In this document: positions 1-12,394 of the stretch, piece by piece
Numbering within the stretch: position 1 is the stretch's first letter
Layout: each line of letters opens with the position of its first letter
Source: Cymbidium sinense
Taxonomy: Eukaryota > Streptophyta > Magnoliopsida > Asparagales > Orchidaceae
Reading direction: 5' to 3'
Assembly (NCBI GenBank): GCA_021442155.1
Contig: JAKCPB010001418.1
Coordinates: 102,751 to 166,750, forward strand
Length of the DNA stretch: 64,000 bases
The notes under the pieces: model-generated
What the model saw: the letters and a program-made list of their open reading frames with translations, nothing else
Databases searched by the model: none
What the model was told of the DNA's origin: nothing
Program-made: the position numbers and the translations under genes

Positions 1-1191
1 TATTTTTATTTTGGTTGATTTTTCATTTTATTTAGTTTAGTTTATTTACTTTAGGTTTATTTATTTTGGTTTAGGTTTTTTATTTTAATTTATGTTTTAG
101 GTGTAGGTGTAAGTTTAAGTTTACTTTTTTAGTTTAGTTTTATTTTTATTTTAATTTTTTAGTTTAGGCTTTATTTTTTATTTTTAGGTTTTGTTTTAGG
201 TTTTAGGTTTTTATTTAGGTTAATTTTTAGGATTAAATTTTTTAGTTTAAGTTTAGGTTTATTTTTAGTTTACTTTACTTTATTTCTTGTAGGGTTTAGG
301 TTTAGTTTATTTTAGGATTTATTTATTTTAATTTAGTTTATTTTACTTTAGGTTTAGCTTTATTTTATTTTGTTTATTTGAGGTTTTGGTTTTTTTTAGT
401 TTAGGGTTTAGGTTTTATTTTTTATTTATTTTTAGGTTTTATTTTTAGGTTTAGGTTTTTATTTAGTTCTTATTATATTTTATTTTAAGTTTATTTTATT
501 TTTTTTAATGTTTAGTTTTAAATATTTTTAGGTTTTTTTAGTTTTAGGTTTATCTTATTTTATAGTTTAGTTTAGGTTTATATTTTTTTAGTTTATTTTT
601 TATTTTTTATTTTTTATTTTATTTTATGTTTAGGTTTAGGTTTAGTTTCAATTTTAGTTTAGGTTTATAATTTATTTTATTTTTTTAGTTTTTAGAGGTT
701 TAGGTTTTTTATTTATTTTATTTTTAGGTTTTATTTCTTTTAGGGTTTAGGTTTTTAGGTTTTAGTGTTTAGGGGTTAGGGTTTGGCATTTGGGGTTTAG
801 GGTTTAGGGTTAGTTTTAGGGTTTAGAGTTTAGGCTTAGGGTTTAGAGTTTAGGGTTTTAGGGTTTATGCTTTTAGGGTTTAGGGTTTAGGGTTTAGGGT
901 TTTATTTAGGCTTTAGGGTTTTGGGTTTTAGGGTTTAGGGTTTAGGGTTTAGGGTTTAGGGTTAGCTTAGGGTTTAAAGTTAGTTAAGGGTTTAGGCTTT
1001 AGGCTTTAGGGTTTAGGCTATTTAAGGTTTTTGGTTTACTATTTAGGGTTTAGGGTTAGTTTAAGAGTTTAGGGTTTAGGGTTTAGGGTTTAGGGTTTAG
1101 GGTTAATTTAGAGTTTAGGGTTTAGGGTTTTGGTTTAAGATTTAGGGTTTAGGGTTATTTTTAGGGTTTAGGGTTTAGGCATTTTCTTTTG

Positions 1192-1209
1192 AAATTAAGT
1201 AAACCGGTA
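1192..1209 (+). repeat. Anchor motif copy (AAATTAAGTAAACCGGTA)
   Basis: This is the first clear copy of the short non-telomeric motif that recurs through the array. A TTTAGGG-rich patch lies to its left and TTTATTTTA-type repeat to its right, the same arrangement as at the other copies. Confidence 0.8.
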
Positions 1210-2169
1210 TATTTAGGTTTATTTAGTTTATTATTTATTTATTTTTATTTATTTTACTTTTTATTTTTTTAGGTTTATTTTTTATTTGAATTTAGTTTAT
1301 TTATTTATTTTAGTTTATTTTTTAGGTTTAGGTTTAGGTTTATCTTTATTTTTTAGTTTAGTTTTATTTTAATTTTCTTTTTTTAGGTTTAGGTTTTATT
1401 TTTTATTTTTAGGTTTAGGTTTAGGTTTTTATTTTATTTTTTTAGGTTTAGGTGTTAGGTTTTTATTTTAGGTTTATTTTTAGGTTTTATTTTTTAGTTT
1501 AGGTTTTGGTTTATTTTTAGTTTATTTTATTTTATTTAGTTTAGAGTTTAGGTTTTGTTTATTTTAGGTTTAGGTTTAGGTTTTATTTATTTTTAGTTTA
1601 GTTTATTTTAGTTTAGGTTTAGGTTTATTTTATTTTATTTATTTTAGGTTTTATTTTTTTTGGTTTACGGTTTAGGTTTTTTTTTAATTTTTATTTTTAG
1701 GTTTTATTTCTAGGTTTATTTTTTAAGTGTAGGTTTTTATTTAATTTAATTTAATTATATTTTATGTTTTTTTATTTTATGTTTGGGTTTTATTTTATTT
1801 AGGATTTTTATTTTTAAGTTTTTTTAGTTTAGTTTAGGTTTTTATTTATTTTATTTTAGTTTTTTTTATTTTATTTTATTTTATTTTTTAGGTTTAGGTT
1901 TAGGTTTAGGTTTAGTTTTTAGTTTAGGTTTTTATTTTATTTAATTTTTTTATTTTATTTAGGTTTAAGTTTTTTTTATTTGTTTTATTTTTAGGTTTTA
2001 TTTAGTTTCAATTTCAGTTTTTAGGTTTTTAGGGTTTAGGTTTTAGGGTTTAGGGTTTAGATTTTAGGGTTTACGGTTGTAAGTTTTAGGATTTGGGGTT
2101 TAGTGTTTAGGGTTTAGCAATACAGTTTAGGGTTTAGCATTTAGGGTTTTGAGGTTTAGGGTTTAGGGT

Positions 2170-5100
2170 TTTTTAATTAGGTATATGTTTATTTTTTATT
2201 TTTTTATTTAGTTTAGGTTGAGGTTTAGGTTTAAGTTTAGGTTTATTTATTTTTAGTTTAGTCTATTTTTTTAGTTTTATTTTAGTTTAGGGTCTATTTA
2301 AATTTTAGGCTTTTATTTTTAGTTTATTTTAGGTTTAGGTTTAGTTAGGTTTATTTCATTATTTATTTATTTAGTTTTTTTATTTTTAGTTTAAATTTAA
2401 GTTTAGGTTTAGGTTTTATTTTTAATTTTAGTTTATTTTTTATTTTATTTTAGTTTTAGTTTTATTTTAGTTTAGTTTAAGTTTATGTAGGTTTAGGTTT
2501 TTAGGTTTAGGTTTATTTTAAGTTTAGGTTTTATTTTTTATTTTTTAGTTTTTTTATTTTTAGTTTTTTATTTTAGTTTAGTTTATTTTATTTTGTTTTT
2601 AGTTTATCTAGTTTTGGTTTAGGTTTATTTTTTGGTTTAGTTAGTTTAGTTTAGGTTTTATTTTTATTTAGGTTTTGGTTTAGGTTTAGGTTTAGGTTTT
2701 ATTTAGTTATTTTATTTAGTTTTTATTTTAGGTTTAAGTTTAGTTTAGTTTTATTATATTTATATTTTATTTTAGGTTTATTTTTATTTGTAGTTTAGTA
2801 TATTTAGGTTTAGGCTTTTAGTTTATTTTAGTTTATGTTTAGCTTTAGGTTTATTTAGTTTAGGTTTTTTATTTTTAGGTTAAGGTTTATTTATTTTTCT
2901 ATTATTTTTTATTTTATTTTATTAGTTTAGTTTATTTAGTTTATTTATTTAGGTTTATTTTTTAGGTTTATTTTTAGTTTAGGTTTAGGTTTATTTATTT
3001 TAGTTTAATTTAATTTATTTTTATTTTTAGGTTTATTTTGTTTTTAGTTTTATTTAGTTTAGGTTTAGGTTTAGGTTTATTTTTATTTATTCAACTTTTA
3101 GTTTATTTAGTTTAGTTTAGGTTCATGTTTTGGATTAGGTTTATTTATTTTGATTATTCATTTATTTAGTTTAAGTTTAGGTTTATTTATTTAGTTTATT
3201 TATTTATTAAGGTTTAGGTTTAAGTTTTATTTAGTTTAGTTTTTTTAGTTTTATTTTATTTAGGGTTTAGGGTTTAGGTTTAGGTTCAGTTTAGGTTTAT
3301 TTAGTTTTGGTTTATATTGATTTATTTATTTAATTTATTTTTTATTTAGTTTATTTATTTAGGTTTATTTTTTTATCTAGTTTATTTTTAATTTATTTTA
3401 TTTTAGTTTATTGTTTTATTCACTTTAGTTTATTTTTATTTTTATTTTTAGTTTAGGTTTATGTTCAGGTTTTAATTTTAGGTTTATGTTTAGGTTAAAG
3501 TTTAAGTTTTTATTTTATTTTATTTTAATTTTATTTATTTTGTTTAGTTTATTTTATTTTATATATTTTGGTTTATTTAGTTTATTTATTCAATTTATTT
3601 ATTTAGTTTAGGGTTTATTTTATTTTTTGTTTAAGTTTTATTTAGTTTTATTTAGGTTTAGGTTTAGTCTATTTTTAGGTTTAGGTCTAGGGTTTAGGTT
3701 TATTTAGTTTTTGAATAGGTTTTGCTTTAGGCTTTTTTTAGTTTAGTTTATTTTATTTAGTTTAGGTTTATTTATTTAGTTTAGTTTATTTTAATTATTT
3801 AGGTTTAGGTTTAGGTTTATTTATTTTTTATTTTATTTTATTTTATAGGTTTTTTTATTTTAGTTTAGGTTTAGGTTTAGGTTTATGTTTATTTATTTAG
3901 GTTTATTTTTAGTTTAGTTTATTTAGTTTTATTTTAGGTTTAGGTTTAGGTTTTGGTTTAGGTTTATTTAGGTTTAGGTTTAGGGTTCTTTTATTTTTAG
4001 TTTATTTATTTATTTATTTATATTTATTTATTTATTTTATGTTTAGGTTTAGGTTTAGGTTTTTAGGTTTTTTATTAAGGTTTAGGTTTAGGTTTATTTA
4101 TTTAGTTTATTTTAGTTTAGGTATAGGTATAGGTTTTAGGTTTAGGTTAAGGTTTAAGTTTAGGTTTAGCTTTATTTAGTTTAGTTAAGGTATATTTATT
4201 TTATTTTTATTTAGTTTACTTTATTTATTTAGGTTTAAGTTTAGGTTAATTTTTTAGTTTAGGTTTAGGTTTATTTATTTATTTATTTTATTTTAGTTTA
4301 GGCTTAGGTTTTGGTTTATTTTATTTAGTTTAGGCTTAGGTTTAGGTTTAGGTTTATTTAGTTTATTTTATTTTATTTTTTTAGTTTAGGTTTAGTTTAT
4401 GTTTATTTAGGTTTAGGTTTAAGTTTAAGTTTATGTTTATTTCAATTTGTTTAGTTTAGATTTACTTTTAGGTTTTAGTTTAGGTTTAGGTTTACATTTA
4501 TGTTTTGGTTTTGGTTTAGGTTTAGGTTCAGTTTAGGGTTTAGTTAATTTTGTTTATTTATTTTTTTAGTTTAGGTTTATTAATTTTAGTTTATTTATTT
4601 TAGGTTTAGGTTTAGGTTTAGGTTCATTTAGTTTATTTATTTAGTTTATTTAAGTTTAGTTTAAGTTTATTTAGTTTATTAGTTTAGTTTATTTCAGTTT
4701 AGGTTTAGGTTTAGGTTTAGTTTAAGTTTAGGTTTAGGTTTAGGTTTAGGTTTAGGTTCAGATTTTATTTTATTTTTTAGGTTTAGGTTTAGGTTTAGGT
4801 TTATTTTTATTTGGTTTGTTTGGTTTACATTTAAGTTTGGGTTTCATTTAGGTTTAGGTTTAGGTTTAGGTTTATGTTTAGGTTTATTTTTATTTAGTTT
4901 ATTTAGTTTATTTAAGGTTTAGGTTCATTTAGTTTAGTTTAGTTTAGTTTAGTTTAGGTTTATTTATTTAGTTTACTTTATTTAGGTTTAGGTTTCAGTT
5001 TATTTTAGATTTTAGTTTATTTATTTTATTTTATTTTTAGTTTAGTTTAGTTTAGTTTAGGTTCAGGTTTTACTTTAGTTTAGTTTAGGTTTAGGTTTAT

Positions 5101-7805
5101 GATTATTTTTTTTAGTTTAGGTATATTTTTAGTTTAGTTTAGGTTTATTTTAGGTTTAGGTTTATTTATTTTTAGTTTAGTTTTAGTTTATTTTATTTAG
5201 GATTAGGTGTTTGTTTTAATTATTTAGTTTATGTTTAGGTTTAGGTTTAAGTTTATTTTAATTTATTTTATTTAGGTTTATGTTTAGGTTTAGGTTTAGG
5301 TTTTATTTAGTTTAGTTTAATTTAGTTTAGCTTTAGGTTTAGGTTTATTTTAGTTTAGGTTTAGTTTAGTTTAGGTTTATTTATTTAGTTTAGTTTAATT
5401 TATTTATTTTAGGTTTAGGTTTTGGTTTAGTTTTGGTTTATTTTAGTTTAGTTTAGTTTATGTTTTTAGGTTTATTTAAGTTTAGGTTTAGGTATTATTT
5501 TTTAGTTTAGTTTAGGTTTATTTTGTTTATTAGGTTTAGGTATTTTTTGTTTAGGTTTAGCTTTATTTAGTTTATTTATTTAGTTTAGGTTTATTTAGGT
5601 TTAGGTTTAGGTTTAGGTTTAGGCTTATTTGTTTTACTTTATTTAGTTTAGTTTATTTATTTTAGTTTATTTATTTTAGTTTATTTATTTAGGTTCAAGT
5701 TTAGGTTTAAGTTTAGGTGTAGGTTTAATTTTAGATTTTTTTTATTTTAAGTTTATTTAGGTTTATTTATTTTGGTATAGGTTTATTTTTATTTAGTTCA
5801 GTTTATTTAGTTTATTTAAGTTTAGGTTTATTAAGTTTTAGTTTATTTAGGTTTAGGTTTATTTAGTTTAGTTTAGATTTAGGTTTAAGTTTAGGTTTAT
5901 TTTTAAGGTTTAGGTTTATTTAGTTTAGGTTTAGGTTTTGGTTTATTTTAGTTGAGGTTTTAGGTTTAGTTTTAGGTTTAAGTTTATTTTAGATTTTATT
6001 TAGTTTAGTTTAATTTAGTTTAGGTTTATTTTATTTAGATTAGGTTTAGGTTTATTTTATTTATTTTAGTTTAGTTTAGTTTAGTTTAGGTTTAGGTTTA
6101 GGTTTAGGTTTTAGGTTTATTTAGTTTAGTTTAGGTTTATTTAGTTTAGGTTTATTTTAGTTTATTTTATTTAGTTTATTTAGATTTTTTACTTAATTTA
6201 GGTTTAGGTTTATTTAGTTATTTTATTTTATTTTACTTAGTTTATTTATTTAGTTTAGGTTCAGGTTTAGGTTTAGGTATAGGTTTATTTTATTTAGTTT
6301 ATTTATTTTTCTAGTTTATTTTATTTAGTTTAGGTTTAGATTTAAGTTTAGGTTTATTTAGTTTAGATTAGTTTAGGTTTATTTTTTTATCTATTTAGTT
6401 TAGTTTTACTTTAGTTTATTTTTAGTTTCATTAAGGTTTAAGTTTATTTATTTAGTTTAGTTTATTTAATTTATTTTAGTTTAATTTATTTTATTTTATT
6501 TTTATTTAGTTTAGTTTAATTTAGGTTTAGGTTTAGGTTTTAGTTTAGTTTAAGTTTAAGTTTAGGTTTAGGTTTAAGTTTTATTTTATTATTATTTAGG
6601 TTTATGTATTTAGGTTTAGGTTTATTTATTTAGTTATTTTATTTATTAAGTTTAGTTTATTTAGTGTATTTTATTTATTTTATTTAATTAGTTTAGGTTT
6701 ATGTTTTATTTAGTTTAATGTAGTTTATTTGAGTTTATTTTTAGGTTTAGGTTTAGTTTATTTATTTATTTTATTTATTTTAGCTTAGGTTTTAGGTTTT
6801 ATTTAGTTTATTTATTTAGTTTATTTTAATTTAGTTTATTTAGGTTTAGGTTTATTTTTATTTAGTTTTTGTTTATTTTTTTTATTTAGTTTAGGTTAGG
6901 TTTAGGTTTATTTATTTAGTTTATTATTTTTTAGTTTAGGTTTAGGTTTATTTAGTTTAGGTTTAGGTTTAGGTATAGGTTTATGTTTTATTTTAGTTTA
7001 GGTTTATTTATTTAGGTTTAGGTTAGGTTTAGATTTAGTTTTGGTTTAGGTTTTATTTAGGTTTAGGTTAATTTAGTTTAGGTTTATTTAATTTAAGTTT
7101 AGGTTTATTTATTTTAGTTTATTTTCTTTTATTTTATTTTATTTAGTTTTAGTTTATGTTTATTTTAGTTTAGGTTTATTAGGTTTATTTAGGTTTAAGT
7201 TTAGGTTTATTTTTATTTAGGTTTTTTATGTTTAGGTTTAGGTTTAGGTTTTTATCTAGGTTTAGGTTTAGGACTATTTTTTATTTTAATTTAGGTTTAT
7301 TTATTTTGTTTAGTTTAGGTTTAGATTTATTTATTTAGTTTATTTAGTTTAGGTTTAATTATTTAGTTTAGTTTATTTATTTTTAGTTTAGGTTTAGGTT
7401 TTGGTTTAGGTTTGATTTATTTTATTTTAGTTAATTTTATTTATTTAGGTTTAGGTTTATTTAGTTTAAGTTTTAGGTTTAGGTTTAGGTTTATTTTAGT
7501 TTAGTTTAGTTTAGTTTAGCTTAGTTAATTTATTTAGTTTAATTTTAGTTTAGGTTTATTTCTTTAGTTTAATTATTATTTATTTAGTTTATTTAGTTTA
7601 TTTTTAGGTTAGTTTATTTTATTTTAGTTTAGGTTTAGATTTATTTAGGTTTATTTATTTTAGTTTAATGTAGTTTATTTATTTAGTTTAGTTAGTTTAA
7701 GTTTAGGTTTAGTTTAATTTAGTTTTGTTTATTTTATTTTATTTATTTATTTTTAAATTAAGCTTAGGTTTTGTTTTTATTTTATTTAGTTTAGTTTAGG
7801 TTTAG
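2170..7805 (+). repeat. Hexamer-type (TTTAGG)n / TTTATTTAG domain
   Basis: For about 5.6 kb the triplet GGG almost disappears. The dominant unit is TTTAGG in short tandem runs (for example near 4720-4750 and 5600-5620), alternating with TTTATTTAG and TTTAGTTTAG. No anchor motif is seen inside it; a possible remnant (TTTTAATTAGGTATATG) lies at its left edge. GGG-rich repeat resumes at about 7805. It is a distinct repeat variant within the same array and orientation. Confidence 0.75.
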
Positions 7806-8034
7806 GTTTAGGGTTTAAGTTTAGGTTTAGGGTTTAGGGTTTAGGGTTTAACATTTAGCTCTTTTTTTTAGTTTATTTTAGTATTTTTATTATTTAGGGT
7901 TTTACATTTAAGGTTTGGGTTTAAGGTTTTTTAAGATTTAGGGTTAGTTTTAGGGTTTAACATTAGGGTTTAGGGTTAGTTTTAGGGTTTTGGGTTAGGG
8001 TTTAGGGTTTAGGATTTATGGTTTAGGGTTTTTT

Positions 8035-8055
8035 AAAATTAAGTAAACCGATAGT
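8035..8055 (+). repeat. Anchor motif copy
   Basis: The site reads AAAATTAAGTAAACCGATAG, directly after a TTTAGGG-rich patch and directly before GTAGGTTTATTTTTATTTAGG. Confidence 0.8.
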
Positions 8056-8566
8056 AGGTTTATTTTTATTTAGGTTTATTTTTTATTTTTATTTAGTTTA
8101 GTTTATTTATTTTAGGTTTATTTGTTTTAGTTTATTTTTTATGTTTAGGTTTAGGTTTTATTCATTTTTTAGTTTAGTTTTATTTTTATTTTATTTTTAG
8201 GTTCATGTTTTATTTTTATTTTTAGGTTTATGTTTATATTTTTATTTTATTTATTTTTGTTTAGGTATTAGGTTTGTATTATAGGTTTATTTTAGTTTTT
8301 ATTTGTTCATCTTAGGTTTAGGGTTAGTATATTCTAGGTTTAGGTTTTATTTATTTTAGTTTAGCTTATTTTAGTTTACGTTTGGGTTTATTTTATTTTG
8401 TTTAGGTTTAGGTTTTATGGTTTAGGGTTTAGGTTTTAGTGTTTAGGGTTTAGGGTTTATGGATTTTGGGTTTAGGGTCTAGGGTTTAGGGTTTTTATGG
8501 TTTAGGGTTTGGGGTTTAGGTTTTAGGTTTAGGTTTTAGGTTTTAGTTTAGGGTTTTTGGTGTTTG

Positions 8567-8999
8567 ATTTTTCTTAATATAGAACAAATTAAGATTCAAC
8601 ATTTCTTCTTTTTAATTTCATCAATGAAGTAAAATACCAAGTTTTCTAAGACATAAGAAACAACATAAATCTAAAATGAGCATGCATAGAGCAAATCAAA
8701 AACTGTATATAACTAGAACCATCCCTATTGTGAAGACACAGTTCCATAAATAACAGATCGGATCGGCCATTCTTTAATTTCTTTAGTTTCCATCAGAACA
8801 ATGATGGCCTCTCGAGTAGCAAGATCCACCATCATATATCTGATCTCTCCCTCTGCCACCATCATGATTGTAACCTTTGTCGCTACCACCTACGTATCCA
8901 ACATCACCTCTAGATCCCACCACCTTGATGATGTCGTCCTCATGCCTCCACCAAGATCTAGGCTGTTGTGATGATGTTCTGATGATTACGCCCATTCTT
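8567..8999 (-). pseudogene. GRP fragment 1: 3' part of a glycine-rich RNA-binding protein gene
   Basis: Read on the minus strand, this roughly 430-bp island holds the end of an RRM-type glycine-rich RNA-binding protein, its glycine-rich tail and about 200 bp of 3' UTR. Fragments 3 and 4 show the same tail more clearly. An open frame at 8783-8995 contains GGRGRDQIYDGGSCYSRG and stops at the position of the normal C-terminus. The first part of the RRM, the start codon and any promoter are missing. The right edge reads CCCATTCTTAG and runs straight into telomere-like repeat; the left edge is a T-rich tract (A-rich on the coding strand). Composition is balanced, unlike the array. Family members bind RNA; I infer no function for this copy. 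Confidence 0.72.
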
Positions 9000-9415
9000 A
9001 GTGTTTAGGTTTATGTTTAGGTTTATTTGGTATTAGGGTTTGGGGTTTAGGGTAAGGGTTTAGGGTTTAGGATTTAAGTTTTAGGGTTTAGGGTTTTAAG
9101 TTTTATGCTTTTATGGTTAGGGTTTAGGGTTTTTTAGGATTTAGGCTTTAGGCTTTAGGGTTTATGATTTTAAGGGTTTAGGGTTTAGGGTTTAGGGTTC
9201 GCTTAGGGTTTAGAGTTAGTTTTGAGTTTAGGGTTTAGGGTTTAGGCTTTAGGCTTTAGGGTTTAGGGTATCACATTAGTTTAAAGTTTCATGTTTAGGA
9301 TTTTAGGGTTTAGGGTTTAGGGTTAGGGTTAGGGTTTAAAGTTTAAGGTTTAGGGTTTAGGGTTTCATGTTTATGGTTTAGGGTTTAGGGTTAGTTTAGG
9401 GTTTAGAATTTTTTC

Positions 9416-9440
9416 AAAAAAATCAAGTAAACTAGTAGGT
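9416..9440 (+). repeat. Anchor motif copy
   Basis: The site reads AAATCAAGTAAACTAGTAGG and starts the first unit of the 2.95-kb block duplicated downstream. Confidence 0.8.
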
Positions 9441-10426
9441 TTAGGTTTATTTAGGTTATTTAGAATATTTTATTTATTTATTTTAGCTTATTTTATTTAT
9501 TATTTTTATTTTGGTTTATTTTTTATTTTTATTTAGTTTAGTTTATCTACTTTAGGTTTATTTGTATTAGTTTAGATTTTTTTCATTTTAGTTTATTTTT
9601 TAAGTTGAGGTTTAGGTTTATGTTTATTTTTTAGTTTAGTTTTATTTTTATTATATTTTTTAAGTTTAAGTTTTATTTTTTATTTTTTTAGGTTTAGGTG
9701 TTAGGTTTTTATTTTAGGTTAATTTTTAGGTTTTATTTTTTTAGTTTAGGTTTAAGTTTATTTTTAGTTTATTTTATTTTATTTATTTTATGGTTTAAGT
9801 TTAGTTTATTTTAGGTTTAGGTTAGGTTTTATTTATTTTAGTTTAGTTTATTTTGTGTAGGTTTAGGCTTATTTTATTTTTATTTTAGGTTTAGTTTTTT
9901 TTTAGTTTGAGTTTAGTTTTTATTTTTTATTTATTTTTAGGTTTTATTTTTAAGTTTATTATTTAGGGTTTAGGTTAGGGTTTAGGGTTAGGGTTTAGGG
10001 TTCAAGGTTTAGGGTTTTGGTTTTGGGTTTTGGGGTTTAAGCTTTTAGGGTTTAGGGTTTAAGGTTTAGGGTTAAGGATTATGATTTAGGGTTTAGGGTT
10101 ATTTAGGGTTTAGGGTTTAGGGTTTAAGGTTTAGGGTTTAGGTTTAGGCCTTAGTGTTTATGCTTTTTAAAGTTTAGGATTTAGGGTTTAGGGTTAGTTT
10201 AGGGTGTAGGGTGTAGGGTTTAGGCATTAGGGTTTAGGGTTTAGGTTTTTAGGGTTTAGCATTTAGGGTTTAGGGCTTAGGGTAAGGGTTAGGGTTTAGG
10301 GTTTAGTGTTTAGGGTTATAGGTTTATGGTTCAGGGATTTTGGGTTAGTTTTCATGTTTAGGATTTAGGGTTTAGGGTTTAGGGTTAGACTTTAGGGTTT
10401 AAGGTTTAGGGCTTTTTAAAAAAAAA

Positions 10427-10444
10427 AATTAAGTAAACTGGTAG
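10427..10444 (+). repeat. Anchor motif copy
   Basis: AATTAAGTAAACTGGTAG follows an A-run after a TTTAGGG-rich patch; this is close to the consensus form. Confidence 0.85.
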
Positions 10445-11458
10445 GTTTTGGTTTATTTAGTTTATTTTAATTTTATTTATTTTGGTTTATTTTGGATTTA
10501 GTTTACTTTATTATTTTACTTTATGTTATCTATTTTAGTTTCTTTTTTAGGTTTAGGTTTATGTTCATTTTTTAGTTTAGTTTTATTTTTATTTTATGTT
10601 TATTTTTAGGTTTATGTTTAGGTTTTTATTTTATTTTTTTAGGTTTAGGTTTTAGATTTTTATTTTAGCTTTATTTTTAGGTTTAATTTTTTTAGCTAAG
10701 TTTTAGGTTAATTTTTAGTTTATTTTATTTATTTAATTTAGGGTTTTGGTTTAGTATATTTTAGGTTTAGGTTTAGGTTTTATTTATTTTAGTTTATTTT
10801 ATTTTATATTTAGTTTTGGTTTATTTTATTTTGTTTATTTTTGGTTTCAGTTTTATTTTTTATTTATTTTTACATTTTTCTTAGGTTCATTTTTTACGTT
10901 TAGGATTTTATTTTATTTTTATTTATTTTTATTTTATTTTTATTTTTGATTTAATTTGTATTTTATTTAGGTTTTTTATTATTAGGATTATTATATATTT
11001 TTTTAGTTTAGTTTGGCTTTTATTTATTTCATTTTAGTTTAGCTTTTAGTTTTTATTTTATTTTATTTTTAGGTTTAGGTTTAGGTTTAGGTTTTACTTT
11101 AGGTTTTTATTTTTTATAAAATTTTTTATCTAATTTAGGTTTAGGTTTTCAATTTATTTTATTTTTGGTTTTATGTAATTTTGGTTTAGGTTTTTAGGAT
11201 TTTAGGGTTTTGGGTTTAACATTTCAAGTTTAGGGTTTACAATTTAGGGTTTAATGTTTAGGGTTTAGGGTTTAGGGTTTAGAGCTAAGGGTTTAGGGTT
11301 TAGGGTTAGCTTAAGGTTTAGGGTTAGTTTAGAGTTGATGGTTTAGGGTTTAGGCTTTAGGGTTTAGGGGTTTTAGGGTTTAGGGTTTAGGGTTTATGGT
11401 TTAGGGTTTAGGGTTAGTTTAGGGTTTAAGGTTAGTTTATGATTTAGGGTTTTATTTT

Positions 11459-11480
11459 AAAAATTAAGTAAATCGATAGG
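11459..11480 (+). repeat. Anchor motif copy
   Basis: AAAAATTAAGTAAATCGATAGG with GGG-rich repeat left and AT-rich repeat right. Confidence 0.8.
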
Positions 11481-12374
11481 TTTAGGTTTATTTAGGTTAT
11501 TTAGTATTTTTTTATTCATTTTAGGTTATTTTATTTTTTATTTTTATTTAGGTTTATTTTTTTATTTTTATTTAGTTTACTTTATCTACTTTAAGTTTAT
11601 TTATTTTAGTTTAGATTTGTTCATTTTAGTTTATTTTTTTAAGTTTAGGTTTAGGTTTATGTTTAAATTTTAGTTTAGTTTTATTTTTATTAAGTTTTTT
11701 TGGTTTGGGTTTTATTTTTTACTTTTTTTGGTTTAGGTGTTAGGTTTTTATTTTATGTTTATTTTTAGTTTATTTTATTTTATTTAGTTTATGGTATAGG
11801 ATTAGTTTATTATAGGTTTAGGTTTAAGTTTTATTTATTTTAGTTTAGTTTATTTTTGTGTAGGTTTTGGTTTATTTTAGGTTTAGGTTTTTTTTAGTTT
11901 AGAATTTTTATTTTATTTTTTATTCATTTTTAGGTTTTATTTTTAGGTTTATTGTTTAGGGTTCAGGTTAGGGTATAGGGTTCAGGGTTTAGGGCTTAGG
12001 GTATAAGGTTTTAGGGTTTAAGCTTTTAAGGTGTAGGGTTTAGGGTTTAGGGTTTAGGGTTATTTAGGGTTTAGGGTTTAGGGATTAGGGTGTTGGGTTT
12101 AGACTTTCTAAAGTTTAGGATTTACGGTTAGCTTAGGGTTTAGGGTTAGTTTAAGGTTTATGGTTTAGGGCTTAGGGTTTAGGGTTTAGGGTTAGTTAGG
12201 AGTTTAGGGTTTAGGGTTATAGTGTTTAGGGTTTTGGGTTTAGGGCTTAGGTTTTGATTTAGGGTTTAGGGTTTAGGGTTGTAGGTTTAGGGTTTAGGGG
12301 TCAGGGTTTAGGGTTTAGTGTTTAGGATTTATGGTGTGGGGTTTAGGGTTTAAGGTTTAGTGTTTTTTTAAAAA

Positions 12375-12394
12375 AAATTAAGTAAACTAGTAGG
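12375..12394 (+). repeat. Anchor motif copy
   Basis: AAATTAAGTAAACTAGTAGG; it carries the same CTAG variant as the copy at 9416, which supports pairing of the two 2.95-kb blocks. Confidence 0.85.

Larger units (their letters stand above)
1..8566 (+). repeat. Degenerate telomere-like array, block 1
   Basis: The stretch consists of TTTAGGG and its decayed forms (TTTAGG, TTTAGTTTA, TTTATTTTA), all with the G-rich strand on +. TTTAGGG-rich patches lie at about 730-1190, 2020-2170, 7800-8035 and 8400-8560. The rest is AT-rich with very few C. Near-perfect TTTAGGG runs of about five units occur near 927-963 and 1067-1103. There is no coding potential beyond low-complexity Phe/Tyr/Leu frames. It is interstitial, because it is heavily decayed and is followed by other DNA. 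Confidence 0.93.
9425..12375 (+). repeat. About 2.95-kb block, copy A of a direct duplication
   Basis: The block holds three anchor-bounded units. Landmarks recur in order in copy B, displaced by about 2.92-2.95 kb: the GGGTTTTGGGG-TTTAAGC stretch near 10020 matches one near 12940; TTTTGTGTAGGTTTAGGC near 9850 matches 12775; AGGATTATTATATATTT near 10987 matches 13918. Many single-base and small indel differences separate the copies, so the duplication is old. Confidence 0.8.

Noticed and set aside
2170..7805. Insect-type TTAGG telomere repeat or insect contamination
   Set aside because: The unit is TTTAGG within TTTAGGG-derived DNA of the same orientation, and all proteins nearby are of plant retroelement or plant GRP type.
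8783..8995. 70-codon minus-strand frame as a real gene
   Set aside because: It is the surviving tail of a 5'-truncated GRP fragment repeated seven times; there is no RRM core, promoter or proper start.
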